64,000 nucleotides of DNA from Mesobacillus campisalis (GTDB lineage: Bacteria; Bacillota; Bacilli; Bacillales; Cytobacillaceae): NCBI RefSeq assembly GCF_000986785.1, contig NZ_LAYY01000017.1, positions 1-64,000 on the forward strand, given 5' to 3'. Position numbers and translations under genes: made by a program. Below, piece after piece: positions 24,156 through 33,333 of the stretch (within the stretch, counting starts at the first letter, position 1; each line of letters opens with the position of its first letter). The notes below the pieces were generated by a model. The model made no database searches and was not told the origin of the DNA. It worked only from the letters and a program-made list of their open reading frames with translations.

Positions 24156-24184
24156 TGTAAACCTTATATAGTTTTTAGTTAACA
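24156..24184. promoter_or_regulatory. BirA operator upstream of bioB
   Basis: TGTAAAC (24156-24162) and GTTAACA (24178-24184) are separated by 15 bases, the classic BirA arrangement in Firmicutes. TTGACA at 24123-24128 lies upstream and is the probable -35. Biotinyl-AMP-bound BirA should repress bioB here. Confidence 0.88.
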
Positions 24185-24224
24185 CAAATTACATAAAAAA
24201 ATGAGGCTAATTGGAGGTTGTGAA

Positions 24225-25223
24225 ATGAGCAACTGGATGGTGCTTGCAGAGCAAGTAATAGCGGGAAATGAAATATCAAATGAGGAGGCCCTAGGCATTC
24301 TGGATTGTCCTGATGATGATATCCTGCCGCTAATGCATGCGGCTTTTCAAATCCGCAAACGTTATTTTGGGAAAAAGGTGAAGCTGAACATGATCATGAA
24401 TGCCAAATCCGGCCTTTGTCCGGAGAACTGCGGCTATTGTTCGCAGTCATCAATCAGCACAGCGCCGATTACAGAATATAGAATGGTAGATAAAGAGACA
24501 ATCGTTGAAGGAGCAAAACGCGCCTACGAAATGAATGTTGGCACCTATTGCATTGTTGCTAGCGGAAGAGGACCATCCAACCGCGACGTCGACAAGGTTG
24601 TTGAGGCTGTTAAGGAAATTAAAGATTCATATGGTTTAAAGGTTTGTGCCTGCCTTGGCATTTTAAAGCCTGAGCAAGCGTTGCGCTTGAAAGAAGCCGG
24701 TGTGGACAGATACAACCATAACATCAACACATCAGCAAGCAACCATGCCAATATCACTACTTCGCACACCTATGATGACCGTGTCAATACTGTCGGGATG
24801 GTAAAAGCTTCAGGAATGTCGCCATGTTCCGGGGTGATTGTCGGCATGAAAGAGACAAGGCAGGATGTAGTGGATATGGCGTCGAGTTTAAAAGCCCTTG
24901 ATGCTGATTCGATTCCTGTAAATTTCCTGCATGCCATTGATGGCACTCCATTGGAAGGAACAAAAGAGTTAAATCCGTTATATTGTTTAAAAGTGCTCGC
25001 CCTTTTCCGCTTTATCAATCCCACAAAGGAAATCCGCATTTCAGGCGGCCGGGAAGTCAACCTCCGGTCCCTGCAGCCGCTTGGCTTGTTTGCGGCCAAC
25101 TCTGTCTTTGTCGGCGATTACTTGACGACCGCTGGCCAGGAGGAAAGCGAGGACTACAGAATGCTCCGCGACCTCGGCTTTGAAATTGAATCCGTCGAGG
25201 AAATGAAAGCCAGCCTGGCTTAA
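24225..25223 (+). CDS. bioB: biotin synthase
   Basis: 332-aa radical SAM enzyme that inserts sulfur into dethiobiotin. The SAM [4Fe-4S] cysteines are C65, C69 and C72 (CPENCGYC). The YNHNINTS motif and the later Cys in SPCSGVIVG, plus Arg in EIRISGGRE, supply ligands of the auxiliary [2Fe-2S] cluster. ATG at 24225 follows GGAGG by seven bases; an earlier in-frame ATG at 24201 lacks a site. It stands alone, without bioADF, so dethiobiotin must come from elsewhere in the genome or outside. Confidence 0.96.
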   Translation: MSNWMVLAEQVIAGNEISNEEALGILDCPDDDILPLMHAAFQIRKRYFGKKVKLNMIMNAKSGLCPENCGYCSQSSISTAPITEYRMVDKETIVEGAKRAYEMNVGTYCIVASGRGPSNRDVDKVVEAVKEIKDSYGLKVCACLGILKPEQALRLKEAGVDRYNHNINTSASNHANITTSHTYDDRVNTVGMVKASGMSPCSGVIVGMKETRQDVVDMASSLKALDADSIPVNFLHAIDGTPLEGTKELNPLYCLKVLALFRFINPTKEIRISGGREVNLRSLQPLGLFAANSVFVGDYLTTAGQEESEDYRMLRDLGFEIESVEEMKASLA

Positions 25224-25287
25224 AAGCTCGGAAATTCTGGTCCTTGTTCCTTCTTGAATTATCTGGTATGATGTAAAAAAAGAAATG

Positions 25288-25361
25288 GCCGTGTGTGACT
25301 GGCGAGAGCGGATAACCGCAAGGGAGCACATTGCATCGGAGCAAAGCCGTTCGCCTGGGCA
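25288..25361 (+). promoter_or_regulatory. ZTP (pfl) riboswitch
   Basis: The conserved blocks of the pfl motif are present in order: GTGACTGGCG, a short stem GCGG/CCGC with GGGAGCAC after it, and CCG then CGCCTGGGCA. ZTP riboswitches sense ZMP/ZTP, the signal of 10-formyl-THF shortage, and turn on purine and one-carbon genes. Here it precedes serA, which supplies serine for one-carbon units. Confidence 0.9.
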
Positions 25362-25391
25362 GAGGTAAGGGAGTCCATCCCTTGCCTCTTT
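25361..25391 (+). terminator. expression-platform hairpin of the ZTP riboswitch
   Basis: AGAGGTAAGGGA pairs with TCCCTTGCCTCT around GTCCA, directly after the aptamer, followed by T-rich TTGTGCTTTT. It probably forms the OFF-state terminator. About 230 further bases precede serA. Confidence 0.7.
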
Positions 25392-25620
25392 GTGCTTTTA
25401 AGGGGGTATGCTACAGCAAAGCGGCGGGAAAAGGGTCTGGAAAACAATATATATAAGGCAAAAATGGCGATTTATTAGAATTTTAAGGATGTATGCGCTT
25501 ACGGTTTTTTTAAAGGTTTACTTACATGTTATTTAGTGATAATTTATTATTTATTCAGATTTATCGATAATAGCTTTTAGACTATACTATGATGCGAGAA
25601 CAGGAAAAGGGGAGAGTAAG

Positions 25621-26820
25621 ATGAGCACTGCAACTCTGGGAAAAGTGAAGACCATTAAAACATTGAACAATATTGCCCAATGCGGATTGAATGTATTCAA
25701 CGATGCAAGCTACAGGGTCGATAATGACAGCGAGAATCCTGATGCCATCCTTTTGCGCAGCTTTAACATGCACAACATGGATTTTAGAGAAAATTTAAAA
25801 GCGATCGCCCGAGCAGGAGCTGGCGTCAACAATATTCCTGTCAGCAAATGCACGGAGAACGGCATTGTCGTTTTCAATACTCCAGGCGCCAATGCCAATG
25901 CAGTAAAGGAGCTGGTTCTAACCTGCCTGATGGCTTCTTCCCGGAACCTGTTTGCCGGAGTCTTCTGGACCAAATCACTTGCAGATGAGGGAGAGAATAT
26001 CCCTAAGCTTGTCGAAGCGGGCAAAAAGCAATTTGTCGGAAAGGAAATCAAGGGAAAAACATTGGGTGTCATCGGACTTGGAGCAATCGGCGCTCTTGTA
26101 GCAAATGATGCGCTCGACCTGGACATGGATGTGATCGGCTTCGACCCGTTCATCTCCGTCGATACAGCCTGGGCCCTGTCCCGCAATGTACAGCGCGCGA
26201 TGACGATTGAAGAACTGTACGCGAAATGTGACTATATTACTGTACATGTCCCGCTGACGGATGGCACAAGGGAAATGTTCAACAGCGAAACCTTCAGCAT
26301 CATGAAGCCTGGTGTCCATATTTTGAACTTCTCCCGCGGAGAGCTGGTAAATGAAGAGGACATGAGGGAAGCTCTTGAAACCGGGACGGTTGGCAAGTAT
26401 ATCACCGACTTCCCAAATGAAAACGTCGTGAAAATGAAAAATGCTGTGCCAATTCCGCATCTTGGAGCTTCCACCCAGGAATCGGAAGAAAACTGTGCCC
26501 TTATGGCTGCCCGCCAAGTCAAAGAATTCCTGGAAACCGGGAATATTAAAAACTCGGTAAACTTTCCGAATGCATCACTGCCTTATACCGGAAAACGCCG
26601 TGTGGCCGCGTTCCACAAAAATGTGCCAAACATGGTAGGGCAAATCACATCCGCGATTTCAAGCTACGACCTGAACATTGCCGACATGGTAAACAGGAGC
26701 CGGGGAGACTACGCCTACACCATGATCGACATTGACAATAAAATCAACGGAGATACCGTTCCGGGGCTGCTCGCCAAAATCCAGCAAATCGATGGAATGG
26801 TCAGCATCCGCGTAATCTGA
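25621..26820 (+). CDS. serA: D-3-phosphoglycerate dehydrogenase with ACT domain
   Basis: 399 aa, first step of serine synthesis. NAD-binding Rossmann motif GLGAIG (about 146-151), catalytic Arg in LLRSFN or SRGELV region, Glu in the GTVGKYITDFP segment and His in PHLGAST. A C-terminal ACT domain (about 325-399) should bind serine or another regulator. It is shorter than the 525-aa B. subtilis SerA, lacking the intervening domain, and so matches the short class. AGGAAAAGGGGAG precedes ATG. The ZTP riboswitch upstream links it to one-carbon supply. Confidence 0.9.
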   Translation: MSTATLGKVKTIKTLNNIAQCGLNVFNDASYRVDNDSENPDAILLRSFNMHNMDFRENLKAIARAGAGVNNIPVSKCTENGIVVFNTPGANANAVKELVLTCLMASSRNLFAGVFWTKSLADEGENIPKLVEAGKKQFVGKEIKGKTLGVIGLGAIGALVANDALDLDMDVIGFDPFISVDTAWALSRNVQRAMTIEELYAKCDYITVHVPLTDGTREMFNSETFSIMKPGVHILNFSRGELVNEEDMREALETGTVGKYITDFPNENVVKMKNAVPIPHLGASTQESEENCALMAARQVKEFLETGNIKNSVNFPNASLPYTGKRRVAAFHKNVPNMVGQITSAISSYDLNIADMVNRSRGDYAYTMIDIDNKINGDTVPGLLAKIQQIDGMVSIRVI

Positions 26821-26841
26821 GCTAAATAATTATTGGCAATT

Positions 26842-26877
26842 AAAAGGTGATTCACTGCATGGAATGAATCACCTTTT
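26842..26877 (+). terminator. terminator of serA
   Basis: A 13-pair perfect stem AAAAGGTGATTCA with its complement around ten bases, followed by T residues. Confidence 0.93.
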
Positions 26878-26930
26878 TTTGGGTATCATCTATTTGTTGG
26901 AACCCGGGGAAGTGGAAGCCGAGTCTTCAT

Positions 26931-27005
26931 GGGCACCAATAGGCTTCATTAGTGCCCAGGAAGAGGAATTCCAGCCCTCTAAGGGCTCCAATAGGCATCA
27001 TGAGA
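26931..27005. repeat. intergenic repeat, 52-bp period, about 1.5 units
   Basis: GGGCACCAATAGGCTTCAT at 26931 recurs as GGGCTCCAATAGGCATCAT at 26983, exactly 52 bases on. The segment lies between the serA and mtnD terminators. Two other arrays in the window (33017, 56164) have the same period and a CCAAT core. Confidence 0.6.
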
Positions 27006-27020
27006 AGGTTTGCATGCCAT

Positions 27021-27058
27021 AAAAAAAGCAAGGCAGCTAAAAAGCTGTCTTGCCTTTT
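27021..27058 (-). terminator. terminator of the mtnWXBD operon
   Basis: GCAAGGCAGCT and AGCTGTCTTGC pair (one wobble) around AAAA; the minus strand then reads seven T. Confidence 0.9.
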
Positions 27059-27063
27059 CTTAT

Positions 27064-27597
27064 TTATGCGTTTGCTTCTCCATCCTGGTACACAGGAACC
27101 CAGCCTTCCTGAGTGATGAAAAGACGGACGGCAACGACTTTGCGGTCATCGGCCAGAGTGAAATAGTGGACGGTGTTTTCCGGAACGGAAATCAGGTCAC
27201 CTGGGTCAAGGTGTACTTCAAAGAAGCGCCCGTCCGTTGCCTTGATGATGAACACTCCATGCCCGCTTACGATATAACGGACTTCGTCATCGGTATGAAG
27301 ATGTTTGCGCTGGAAGTTCTTCAGCAGTTCATCAAGCTTTGGGTTGGAATCGGAAAGGGAAATCACATCTGCCGCCTTATAGCCGCGGCGCTCGGAAATG
27401 TCAGCAATTTCTGCTTTGAACGTTTCAAGGATTTCTTCCTTTTCAGCATCGCTTAAGTCGAACTTTTCGCGAAGGTTTTCGGAAAGCTTGCTGATATCCC
27501 AGTTTTCATAGATGACTTCCTGCTGCTGGAGAAATTCGGCTACCTCTTTTTGCTCTGTAATGGTTTCTTCTGATCCCTGAATTTTAATGATTGCCAT
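27064..27597 (-). CDS. mtnD: acireductone dioxygenase
   Basis: 177-aa cupin of methionine salvage that cleaves acireductone with oxygen; with Fe it yields formate and the methionine keto-acid precursor. Metal ligands are H99, H101 and E105 (HLHTDDE) plus H144 (NTVHYF). ATG at 27597 is 15 bases from the mtnB stop, last gene of mtnWXBD. Formate made here is of interest given the formate block at 49.5-56 kb. Confidence 0.95.
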   Translation of the reverse strand: MAIIKIQGSEETITEQKEVAEFLQQQEVIYENWDISKLSENLREKFDLSDAEKEEILETFKAEIADISERRGYKAADVISLSDSNPKLDELLKNFQRKHLHTDDEVRYIVSGHGVFIIKATDGRFFEVHLDPGDLISVPENTVHYFTLADDRKVVAVRLFITQEGWVPVYQDGEANA

Positions 27598-27612
27598 GGT
27601 TATCTTCCTCTC

Positions 27613-28233
27613 TTATAAAAATGGTTTTGTTTGCAAAAGGGTGATTTTATATTGAAACAGGAACTCGCATGCTTCAAGCAATTTCTTCGCTTCAAAGCCG
27701 CTCCTGCCCCATACGGTAATGCCGTGGTTCCGGATCAGCACGGCACCTTTGTCGGCAGAGATATGCTCCGCGAATGTGTCTGCAAGCTTGGGAATATCCG
27801 CATGATTGTAAATAATCGGTATGGAAAGCAGGGCATCTTCCTCCCACGTGTCAAATGCCTTGATCAATTCCTGGCCTTGAAATTCCACTACGCCTTTATC
27901 ACCGTAAAGTTCGGAAATTACATTGTTCGCCACGGTATGGACATGCAGGCTGCAGCCCGCCTGCGTTTTCCCGTAAACAGCGCAGTGCAGCAGGGTTTCC
28001 GCGGATGGTTTTAAGCGGGTTTCACCAACAGGTACTCCATCCCCGTCCACAAGAAGAAAATCTTCTGATGTCCGTTTGCGTTTATCTTTGCCGCTGGCCG
28101 TTACCAAAAATTGAAGCGGATCGCTTCCCGCCTTAATCGAAAGGTTGCCGCTGGTTCCCATGAACCAGTCTCGGGCCGCCAGTTCATCCTTGATATCGGC
28201 GAGCTCCTTCCACTTGGAAATCAGTTCACTCAT
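27613..28233 (-). CDS. mtnB: methylthioribulose-1-phosphate dehydratase
   Basis: 206-aa class II aldolase/adducin-fold enzyme that dehydrates methylthioribulose-1-phosphate in methionine salvage. Zinc ligands are visible in [10 protein letters not shown] and in [10 protein letters not shown]. The start ATG overlaps the mtnX stop by four bases (ATGA), typical translational coupling. Length fits the family. Confidence 0.94.
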   Translation of the reverse strand: MSELISKWKELADIKDELAARDWFMGTSGNLSIKAGSDPLQFLVTASGKDKRKRTSEDFLLVDGDGVPVGETRLKPSAETLLHCAVYGKTQAGCSLHVHTVANNVISELYGDKGVVEFQGQELIKAFDTWEEDALLSIPIIYNHADIPKLADTFAEHISADKGAVLIRNHGITVWGRSGFEAKKLLEACEFLFQYKITLLQTKPFL

Positions 28234-28895
28234 ACTTTCACCTCCATTTCTTTTTCAATGATCCTGATGCAATCATGGAAGGTGGAGAAGGGCTCGTATG
28301 GAATGCCCAATTCTTCACACTTCTTAATTAAATAATCCCTGGCGATAACGATATCAGCCATCTTTGCTGCTTCAATATCTGTGACCGAGTCGCCGATGAC
28401 AATCGTTGTGTGACCTTCATCGGCAATTGTCCGGATTATGCTTGGCTTGCAGCAGCCGCACCCCTTGCCTGTACATGAATCATCACATGGGTGAGGGTAG
28501 GAAATCAAAATCTGCTTACCGGAGAAATCAGCCTCATTGCAATAAATGCCTTCAAACGGGCCAAAGGGTTCCAGTACGGGATAGACGAAAAAGTCAATGC
28601 CGCCGCTGACAATATAAAGTGGAATATGCTGCTTTTTTGCAAAAGCGACAAATTCACCAAAGCCTTCGCGAATCTTGGCATCCTGCAGCACGAAGGAGAT
28701 AATCTCATCTTTTATCGACGAAGGAAGCAAGGATAACAGCTTCTGTACTCCTTCCTGGATGCTTATCTTCTGTTCCAGGATGGCGTCCTTGATGGCGTCC
28801 GCTTCCGGAGGAGCGAACTGCTTCATGATGTTGACGATATTGTCCTTGTTTGTAATCGTGCCGTCGAAATCACAAAAAATGACCGGCTTTTTCAT
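28230..28895 (-). CDS. mtnX: 2-hydroxy-3-keto-5-methylthiopentenyl-1-phosphate phosphatase
   Basis: 221-aa HAD-superfamily phosphatase of methionine salvage. Motif I is DFDGTIT (residues about 8-14 with nucleophile Asp), motif II VSGG, and motif [13 protein letters not shown] Cys-rich insertion ([15 protein letters not shown]) is typical of MtnX. The start is ATG 28895, joined to the mtnW stop as TAATG with GGGGAA upstream; an ATG 15 bases earlier is also in frame. Confidence 0.94.
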   Translation of the reverse strand: MKKPVIFCDFDGTITNKDNIVNIMKQFAPPEADAIKDAILEQKISIQEGVQKLLSLLPSSIKDEIISFVLQDAKIREGFGEFVAFAKKQHIPLYIVSGGIDFFVYPVLEPFGPFEGIYCNEADFSGKQILISYPHPCDDSCTGKGCGCCKPSIIRTIADEGHTTIVIGDSVTDIEAAKMADIVIARDYLIKKCEELGIPYEPFSTFHDCIRIIEKEMEVKV

Positions 28896-30115
28896 TACTT
28901 TGTTCCCCATAATTCAAGCGCAGCCGCAAGTTCGGGATGTCTCGCCGACGCATCACTGAGCGTCATCCCGCCAAGTACGGCATCAACGGCCTGGCGAAAT
29001 GCCTTTCCGCCTCCTGCAGCGCCTTGTGGATGGCCATGTACACCGCCGCCCGCATTGATGATTGAATCAATCCCAAAGTCCTCCATTAAAAGTGGCACAA
29101 GCCCAGGGTGAATTCCTGCTGAGGGAACTGGGAAGCTTCGCTTTAGCGGCGCCTCTTCTGTAAGCATTACACCTATTCCCAAAGCGGCCGATTTTTCAAG
29201 CGCGACGCTGCCGTATGGTGACGGGAACAAGGAGAAGTCAGCGCCGGCATAGCGGATCAGTTTCCCAAGAGCTAGCGGGCTGGATAGTCCATAAAAGACT
29301 GAAGAGGTAAAAGCACCGCTGAATGCAGGGTGAGCCATTAGCGGAAGGCTAATTTCATCATCTTCGGCAAGCTCCTGCAGTACATCCAGGCCATATGTAT
29401 GGACATTGAACAGCAAAGCATCAGCACCAAGCTCGCGGGCTTTTCTCGCCTTGTCGCGCAGCTGTGATGTCCGGCCGGTTAGATTGACTGCATAAAGCGT
29501 ACAATGTCCCGTTTGCTCATACACTTGCTGAAGCACCTCTTTTGATGCAGTGATTCTTTGTTCAAATGGTGTGAGAGGGTTCTCAAACAGGATTTCATCA
29601 TCCTTGACAAGGTCAACTCCTCCGAGTGCCTGTTCCCTAAGCTGTGACGTCAGAAAGTCCAAGTCCCGTCCAATGACTCCTTTGAAAATGCTCATCACGA
29701 GAGGGCGGTCATATACATTTAGCAGACTGCGGATTCCATCGATTCCAAAACGGGGACCAGGGAAGTTTTCCAGGTAGCCGGGTGTAAATGATAAATCAAT
29801 CAATTTAATTTGCCCGTCCAATGAAAGCTTTCCGAAAACCGTCGTCAGAATTGCCGGTAAGTCTGCCGAATAATTGGCGGTTGGATAGGAAATTTTAAGT
29901 TCTGCCTTTATTTGATCCTTGTGGACAGGATGGACGTCATGATGGAATTCCTGCACGGATTCAACCCGGCCCTTATGTTTTGCAAGCTGCTGCTGCTCCA
30001 AAAGCGGCAGGTCTGTCCATGAGCCAATCGTCAAACCAAGTGCTATTCCTTCTGCTTTTTTGGCACCCTGTCCTATTTTTGTATACGTGTGATACGTTGC
30101 TGTAATTTCACTCAT
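28895..30115 (-). CDS. mtnW: 2,3-diketo-5-methylthiopentyl-1-phosphate enolase (RuBisCO-like)
   Basis: 406-aa RuBisCO-like protein acting as enolase in methionine salvage. The carbamylated lysine loop is [10 protein letters not shown], with metal-binding Asp and Glu following; the phosphate-binding glycines are near the C-terminus ([10 protein letters not shown]). ATG at 30115 follows CAGGAGGG. It is the first gene of mtnWXBD, read from a SAM riboswitch leader. The frame is open upstream through the riboswitch but that is not coding. Confidence 0.95.
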   Translation of the reverse strand: MSEITATYHTYTKIGQGAKKAEGIALGLTIGSWTDLPLLEQQQLAKHKGRVESVQEFHHDVHPVHKDQIKAELKISYPTANYSADLPAILTTVFGKLSLDGQIKLIDLSFTPGYLENFPGPRFGIDGIRSLLNVYDRPLVMSIFKGVIGRDLDFLTSQLREQALGGVDLVKDDEILFENPLTPFEQRITASKEVLQQVYEQTGHCTLYAVNLTGRTSQLRDKARKARELGADALLFNVHTYGLDVLQELAEDDEISLPLMAHPAFSGAFTSSVFYGLSSPLALGKLIRYAGADFSLFPSPYGSVALEKSAALGIGVMLTEEAPLKRSFPVPSAGIHPGLVPLLMEDFGIDSIINAGGGVHGHPQGAAGGGKAFRQAVDAVLGGMTLSDASARHPELAAALELWGTK

Positions 30116-30157
30116 CGTTAACCCTCCTGGCTGAAACGGCGATGTGCCATGCCCATA

Positions 30158-30189
30158 AAATAAATAAAACCTCTTCCAATAAGAAGAGG
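30158..30189 (-). terminator. riboswitch terminator upstream of mtnW
   Basis: On the minus strand CCTCTTC and GAAGAGG pair around TTATTG, followed by TTTTATTTATTTT. It is the expression platform of the minus-strand S box. Confidence 0.85.
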
Positions 30190-30208
30190 CTGCTCGATGA
30201 CCATTCTT

Positions 30209-30308
30209 CTTATCTTTCAGCTGCTTGCTGCAAGAATTAGCACCGTGTCCTTTAAGGATCGGTTGCCGGGTATCATCGGGCTCGTCCCTCCACCTGCTCT
30301 TGATAAGA
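30209..30308 (-). promoter_or_regulatory. SAM-I riboswitch (S box) of mtnWXBD
   Basis: On the minus strand the S-box core reads CTTATCAAGAGCAGGTGGAG, GACGAGCCCGATGATACC, CGGCAACC and GGTGCTAATTCTTGC. P1 closes with GATAAG. SAM binding should favour the terminator just downstream and stop transcription when methionine is plentiful. Confidence 0.97.
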
Positions 30309-30411
30309 AATAAATTCAATTGTTGAAGCTTTCTAAATACAAGTGCTATTATCACACTGCGAATATTATTCTGTCAACTAGGACACTTTTAAAAATTTAT
30401 AAAAATAGTTA

Positions 30412-30441
30412 TTGACATTACCACGAGTGCAATGCTAGTAT
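30412..30441 (+). promoter_or_regulatory. promoter of mtnKA
   Basis: TTGACA (30412-30417), an 18-base spacer and TAGTAT (30436-30441) with TG one base before it. It lies about 35 bases ahead of the plus-strand S box. Confidence 0.75.
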
Positions 30442-30480
30442 TTTCCTCAAGCAAAACATCGAAATCTGAATACATGAAAC

Positions 30481-30637
30481 TCTTATCAAGAGCAGGCGGA
30501 GGGAGATTGGCCCGATGAAGCCCAGCAACCGACCGTAATACCGTTGTGAAACGGGGCGCAGAGAATATGCGCCGGGATTTTCCCGCAAGGCACGGTGCTA
30601 ATTCCATTCAGAAAGGATTCTTTCTGAGAGATGAGAG
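30481..30637 (+). promoter_or_regulatory. SAM-I riboswitch (S box) of mtnKA
   Basis: The core CTTATCAAGAGCAGGCGGAG, GGCCCGATGAAGCCC, CAGCAACC and GGTGCTAATTCC is clear. The P3/P4 region is longer than in the divergent copy (a GCGC hairpin near 30555-30580). P1 closes around GAGATGAGAGG. Confidence 0.97.
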
Positions 30638-30654
30638 GCAAGGAATATATTCTT

Positions 30655-30684
30655 AGCCTCTTTCAGTGTGAAAGAGGCTTTTTA
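30655..30684 (+). terminator. riboswitch terminator upstream of mtnK
   Basis: AGCCTCTTTC and GAAAGAGGCT pair perfectly around AGTGT, followed by T residues. It is the OFF-state terminator of the plus-strand S box. Confidence 0.92.
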
Positions 30685-30739
30685 CTGTCTATCAATAAAA
30701 AACAGAATGATAAATGATTTTATGGAAGGAATGAAGGAC

Positions 30740-31924
30740 ATGGCGATTTTAGAAAAGCAGAAATATGAAGCATTGACAGAAGAAACCGCTGTACAGCTGG
30801 TAAAGGAACTAAACATCATTCCGGAGAGTGCGCAAGTAACCTGCCAGGAAATCGGCGATGGAAATCTTAACTATGTTTTTAAAATAAGGGATGAGGAAAC
30901 AGGTAAAGGAGTTATCGTTAAACAGGCATTGCCTTATGCCAAGGTGGTTGGGGAAAGCTGGCCGCTTACGCTAAAAAGGGCGACAATTGAAGCGAACGCC
31001 TTAAAAAAACACGGCGAATTCGTTCCGAATCTCGTTCCGAAAGTCTACGCCACAGACGAAAACCTGGCGATAACCATTATGGAAGATCTATCGCATCTGA
31101 CCATTGCCCGTACGGGACTGATAAATGGAGAAGCTTATCCGAAGCTATCTGGGGACATCGGGGAATACCTTGCCCGCACGCTGTTCTCAACATCCGATTT
31201 GGCTCTGCATCCTTTTGAAAAGAAAGCATTGGCCGTTGAATTCTCCAACCCTGAGCTTTGCAAGATTACCGAAGACCTAATCTTTACCGACCCATTCTTT
31301 GATCATGATACAAATGACTTTGAGCCGGAATTGCGCGGAGCTGTAGAAGGGTTATGGGAAAACAATCAACTGAGGCTTGAAGCTGCCAAGCTCAAGAAAA
31401 GTTTTGTCACGGAAGCGGAAGCGCTCCTGCACGGTGACCTGCACAGCGGCAGCATCTTTGCGAGTGAAACTGAAACAAAAGTAATTGACCCCGAATTTGC
31501 TTTTTACGGACCAATCGGATTTGATATCGGTTTGTTCTTAGGCAATCTAGTCTTTCAAGTGATTGTAAGAGAAGGAGAGAAGAAGACAATCGTTCTTGAT
31601 CATATTGAAAACACCTGGAATGTGTTCTCTTCTGTATTATCACAATTATGGGAAAAGGAAAGTGTTGAACCATTCGCAAAAGTACCTGGGTATAAAGAGG
31701 CGTATTTCCAAAAAATATTCAGTGATACACTTGGATTTGCCGGCTGCGAACTGATTCGCCGCACCATCGGCCTTTCACATGTGAAAGACCTTGATGGCAT
31801 AGAAGACAGTGAACAGCGCATCAGCGCCAAGAAAACGGCCTTGGCCACAGGCACAGCACTGATTTTGAAGCGAAATGAAATGACAGCAATTGAAGAAGTC
31901 ATCACGTTCTTAAAGGAGAATTAA
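30740..31924 (+). CDS. mtnK: 5-methylthioribose kinase
   Basis: 394-aa kinase of the choline/aminoglycoside kinase fold that phosphorylates methylthioribose. GDGNLNYVF is the glycine loop, [12 protein letters not shown] holds the catalytic Asp, and [11 protein letters not shown] the metal-binding DxE. ATG at 30740 is nine bases from GGAAGGA; earlier in-frame ATGs lack spacing. First gene of mtnKA, under the SAM riboswitch. Confidence 0.95.
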   Translation: MAILEKQKYEALTEETAVQLVKELNIIPESAQVTCQEIGDGNLNYVFKIRDEETGKGVIVKQALPYAKVVGESWPLTLKRATIEANALKKHGEFVPNLVPKVYATDENLAITIMEDLSHLTIARTGLINGEAYPKLSGDIGEYLARTLFSTSDLALHPFEKKALAVEFSNPELCKITEDLIFTDPFFDHDTNDFEPELRGAVEGLWENNQLRLEAAKLKKSFVTEAEALLHGDLHSGSIFASETETKVIDPEFAFYGPIGFDIGLFLGNLVFQVIVREGEKKTIVLDHIENTWNVFSSVLSQLWEKESVEPFAKVPGYKEAYFQKIFSDTLGFAGCELIRRTIGLSHVKDLDGIEDSEQRISAKKTALATGTALILKRNEMTAIEEVITFLKEN

Positions 31925-31926
31925 TT

Positions 31927-32958
31927 ATGTCCGTACCAACATCCATTAAGTGGGAAGACAACCAGCTTATTATTTTGGATCAGCAGAAATTGCCCCATGA
32001 AATGGTTTATCTTACCCTGAATTCAATAGAAGAAGTATTCGATGCCATTGTAAAATTGAAGGTCCGCGGAGCACCAGCCATCGGCATTACCGCTGCCTAT
32101 GGCCTTGCTTTGGGGGCGAGTCGTCATGAAACGGAAAAGCTAGACGATTTCCTTGAGCTGCTGCAGGAAGACTTCAGGTATCTGGGAAGCTCCCGTCCGA
32201 CAGCGGTTAATTTGTTCTGGGCGCTTGAAAGGCTGATGAGCGTTGCCCACAGCTCCACCAGCGTAAACGGAGCTAAGACGCTTTTGCTGGAAGAAGCGAT
32301 CAAGATTCATGTTGAAGATGAAGCAACCTGCAAAAAGATTGGCGAATTTGGATTATCCTTGCTTGAAAACCGCAGAAGGGTGATGACCATCTGCAATGCG
32401 GGCTCAATTGCGACAGCGAAATACGGGACGGCATTGGCGCCATTCCATCTAGGTGCTGAAAAGGGAAAAGAGTTCGATGTTTTTGCCTGTGAAACGCGGC
32501 CCGTCTACCAGGGCGCAAGGCTGACAGTTTGGGAGCTGCAGCAATCAGGTGTCCCCGTTACGCTGATCACTGACAGCATGGCCGCCCATACGATCCATTC
32601 AAAAGGAATTGAAGCCATCATCGTAGGTGCTGACCGCATTGCGGCAAATGGCGATACAGCCAATAAAATTGGTACCCTGGGGCTGGCGATCCTCGCTAAG
32701 TCTTATAACATACCATTCTATGTGGCTGCCCCGTTTTCGACCTTCGATTTGTCCATTGACAGCGGTGCCCAAATTCCAATCGAGGAACGGAATTCAAGTG
32801 AAATCACCCATCTTGGTGAAATTGCGATCGCTCCAGAAAACACAAAGGTCTACAATCCAGCGTTTGATGTCACTCCTGCTGAATACATCACGGCCATCAT
32901 TACGGAAAAAGGCATTATAAAGCCGGATTACAAAGAAAATATTGCGAAAATCCAGTAA
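31927..32958 (+). CDS. mtnA: methylthioribose-1-phosphate isomerase
   Basis: 343-aa enzyme of the eIF2B-like fold converting methylthioribose-1-phosphate to the ribulose form. [13 protein letters not shown] near the N-terminus, [10 protein letters not shown] with the catalytic Cys, and [17 protein letters not shown] with the catalytic Asp are all present. It begins two bases after the mtnK stop, with AAGGAG upstream. It completes the divergent salvage cluster. Confidence 0.96.
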   Translation: MSVPTSIKWEDNQLIILDQQKLPHEMVYLTLNSIEEVFDAIVKLKVRGAPAIGITAAYGLALGASRHETEKLDDFLELLQEDFRYLGSSRPTAVNLFWALERLMSVAHSSTSVNGAKTLLLEEAIKIHVEDEATCKKIGEFGLSLLENRRRVMTICNAGSIATAKYGTALAPFHLGAEKGKEFDVFACETRPVYQGARLTVWELQQSGVPVTLITDSMAAHTIHSKGIEAIIVGADRIAANGDTANKIGTLGLAILAKSYNIPFYVAAPFSTFDLSIDSGAQIPIEERNSSEITHLGEIAIAPENTKVYNPAFDVTPAEYITAIITEKGIIKPDYKENIAKIQ

Positions 32959-32962
32959 CTAG

Positions 32963-32988
32963 AGGACAGGTCATCCTGTCCTTTTTAT
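32963..32988 (+). terminator. terminator of mtnKA
   Basis: AGGACAGG and CCTGTCCT pair around TCAT, followed by TTTTATTT. Confidence 0.9.
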
Positions 32989-33016
32989 TTGGATTTTTGA
33001 ACTAACCCTAATCATT

Positions 33017-33232
33017 CCTAATGACGTAAAAAAGGGAAGGGTACGGTGAAGAATTTGTGCCAATCGCTCCTATTGACGCAAAAAAGGGAAAGGACGGCGG
33101 AGAATTTGCGCCAATCGCTTCCTATTGACGCAAAAAAGAGAGGGGAACGGCGGGGATTTGCGCTAATCGAACCTATTAACGCAAAAAAGAGAAGGGAAAA
33201 ACGAAAATTTGCGCCAATCGCGCTTATTAACC
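33017..33232. repeat. tandem repeat array, 51-52 bp period, four units
   Basis: Units start with CCTA(T/A)T(G/A)ACGC at 33017, 33069, 33121 and 33172, with a partial one near 33223. Each has an A-rich block AAAAAAG(A/G)GA and ends with TTTGCGCCAATCG. The array fills the gap between the mtnA terminator and the next gene. A spurious reading frame crosses it. Confidence 0.9.
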
Positions 33233-33333
33233 AAAAATAGGTTGTCTGTAAATTAGTGGGAACTTTATTCAGTGATTATTTTACAGTGTACCTGTACATA
33301 TATTGATACAAAACAGGTGAGGAGAATTATAAA

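Noticed and set aside
30115-30355. An 80-codon N-terminal extension of MtnW
   Set aside because: It would be translated from the SAM riboswitch and its terminator; ATG 30115 has a good site and fits the family length.
33046-33240. A 64-codon plus-strand frame
   Set aside because: It lies wholly in the 51-52 bp tandem repeats; its repeating peptide comes from the array, and the units at 52 bases shift frame.
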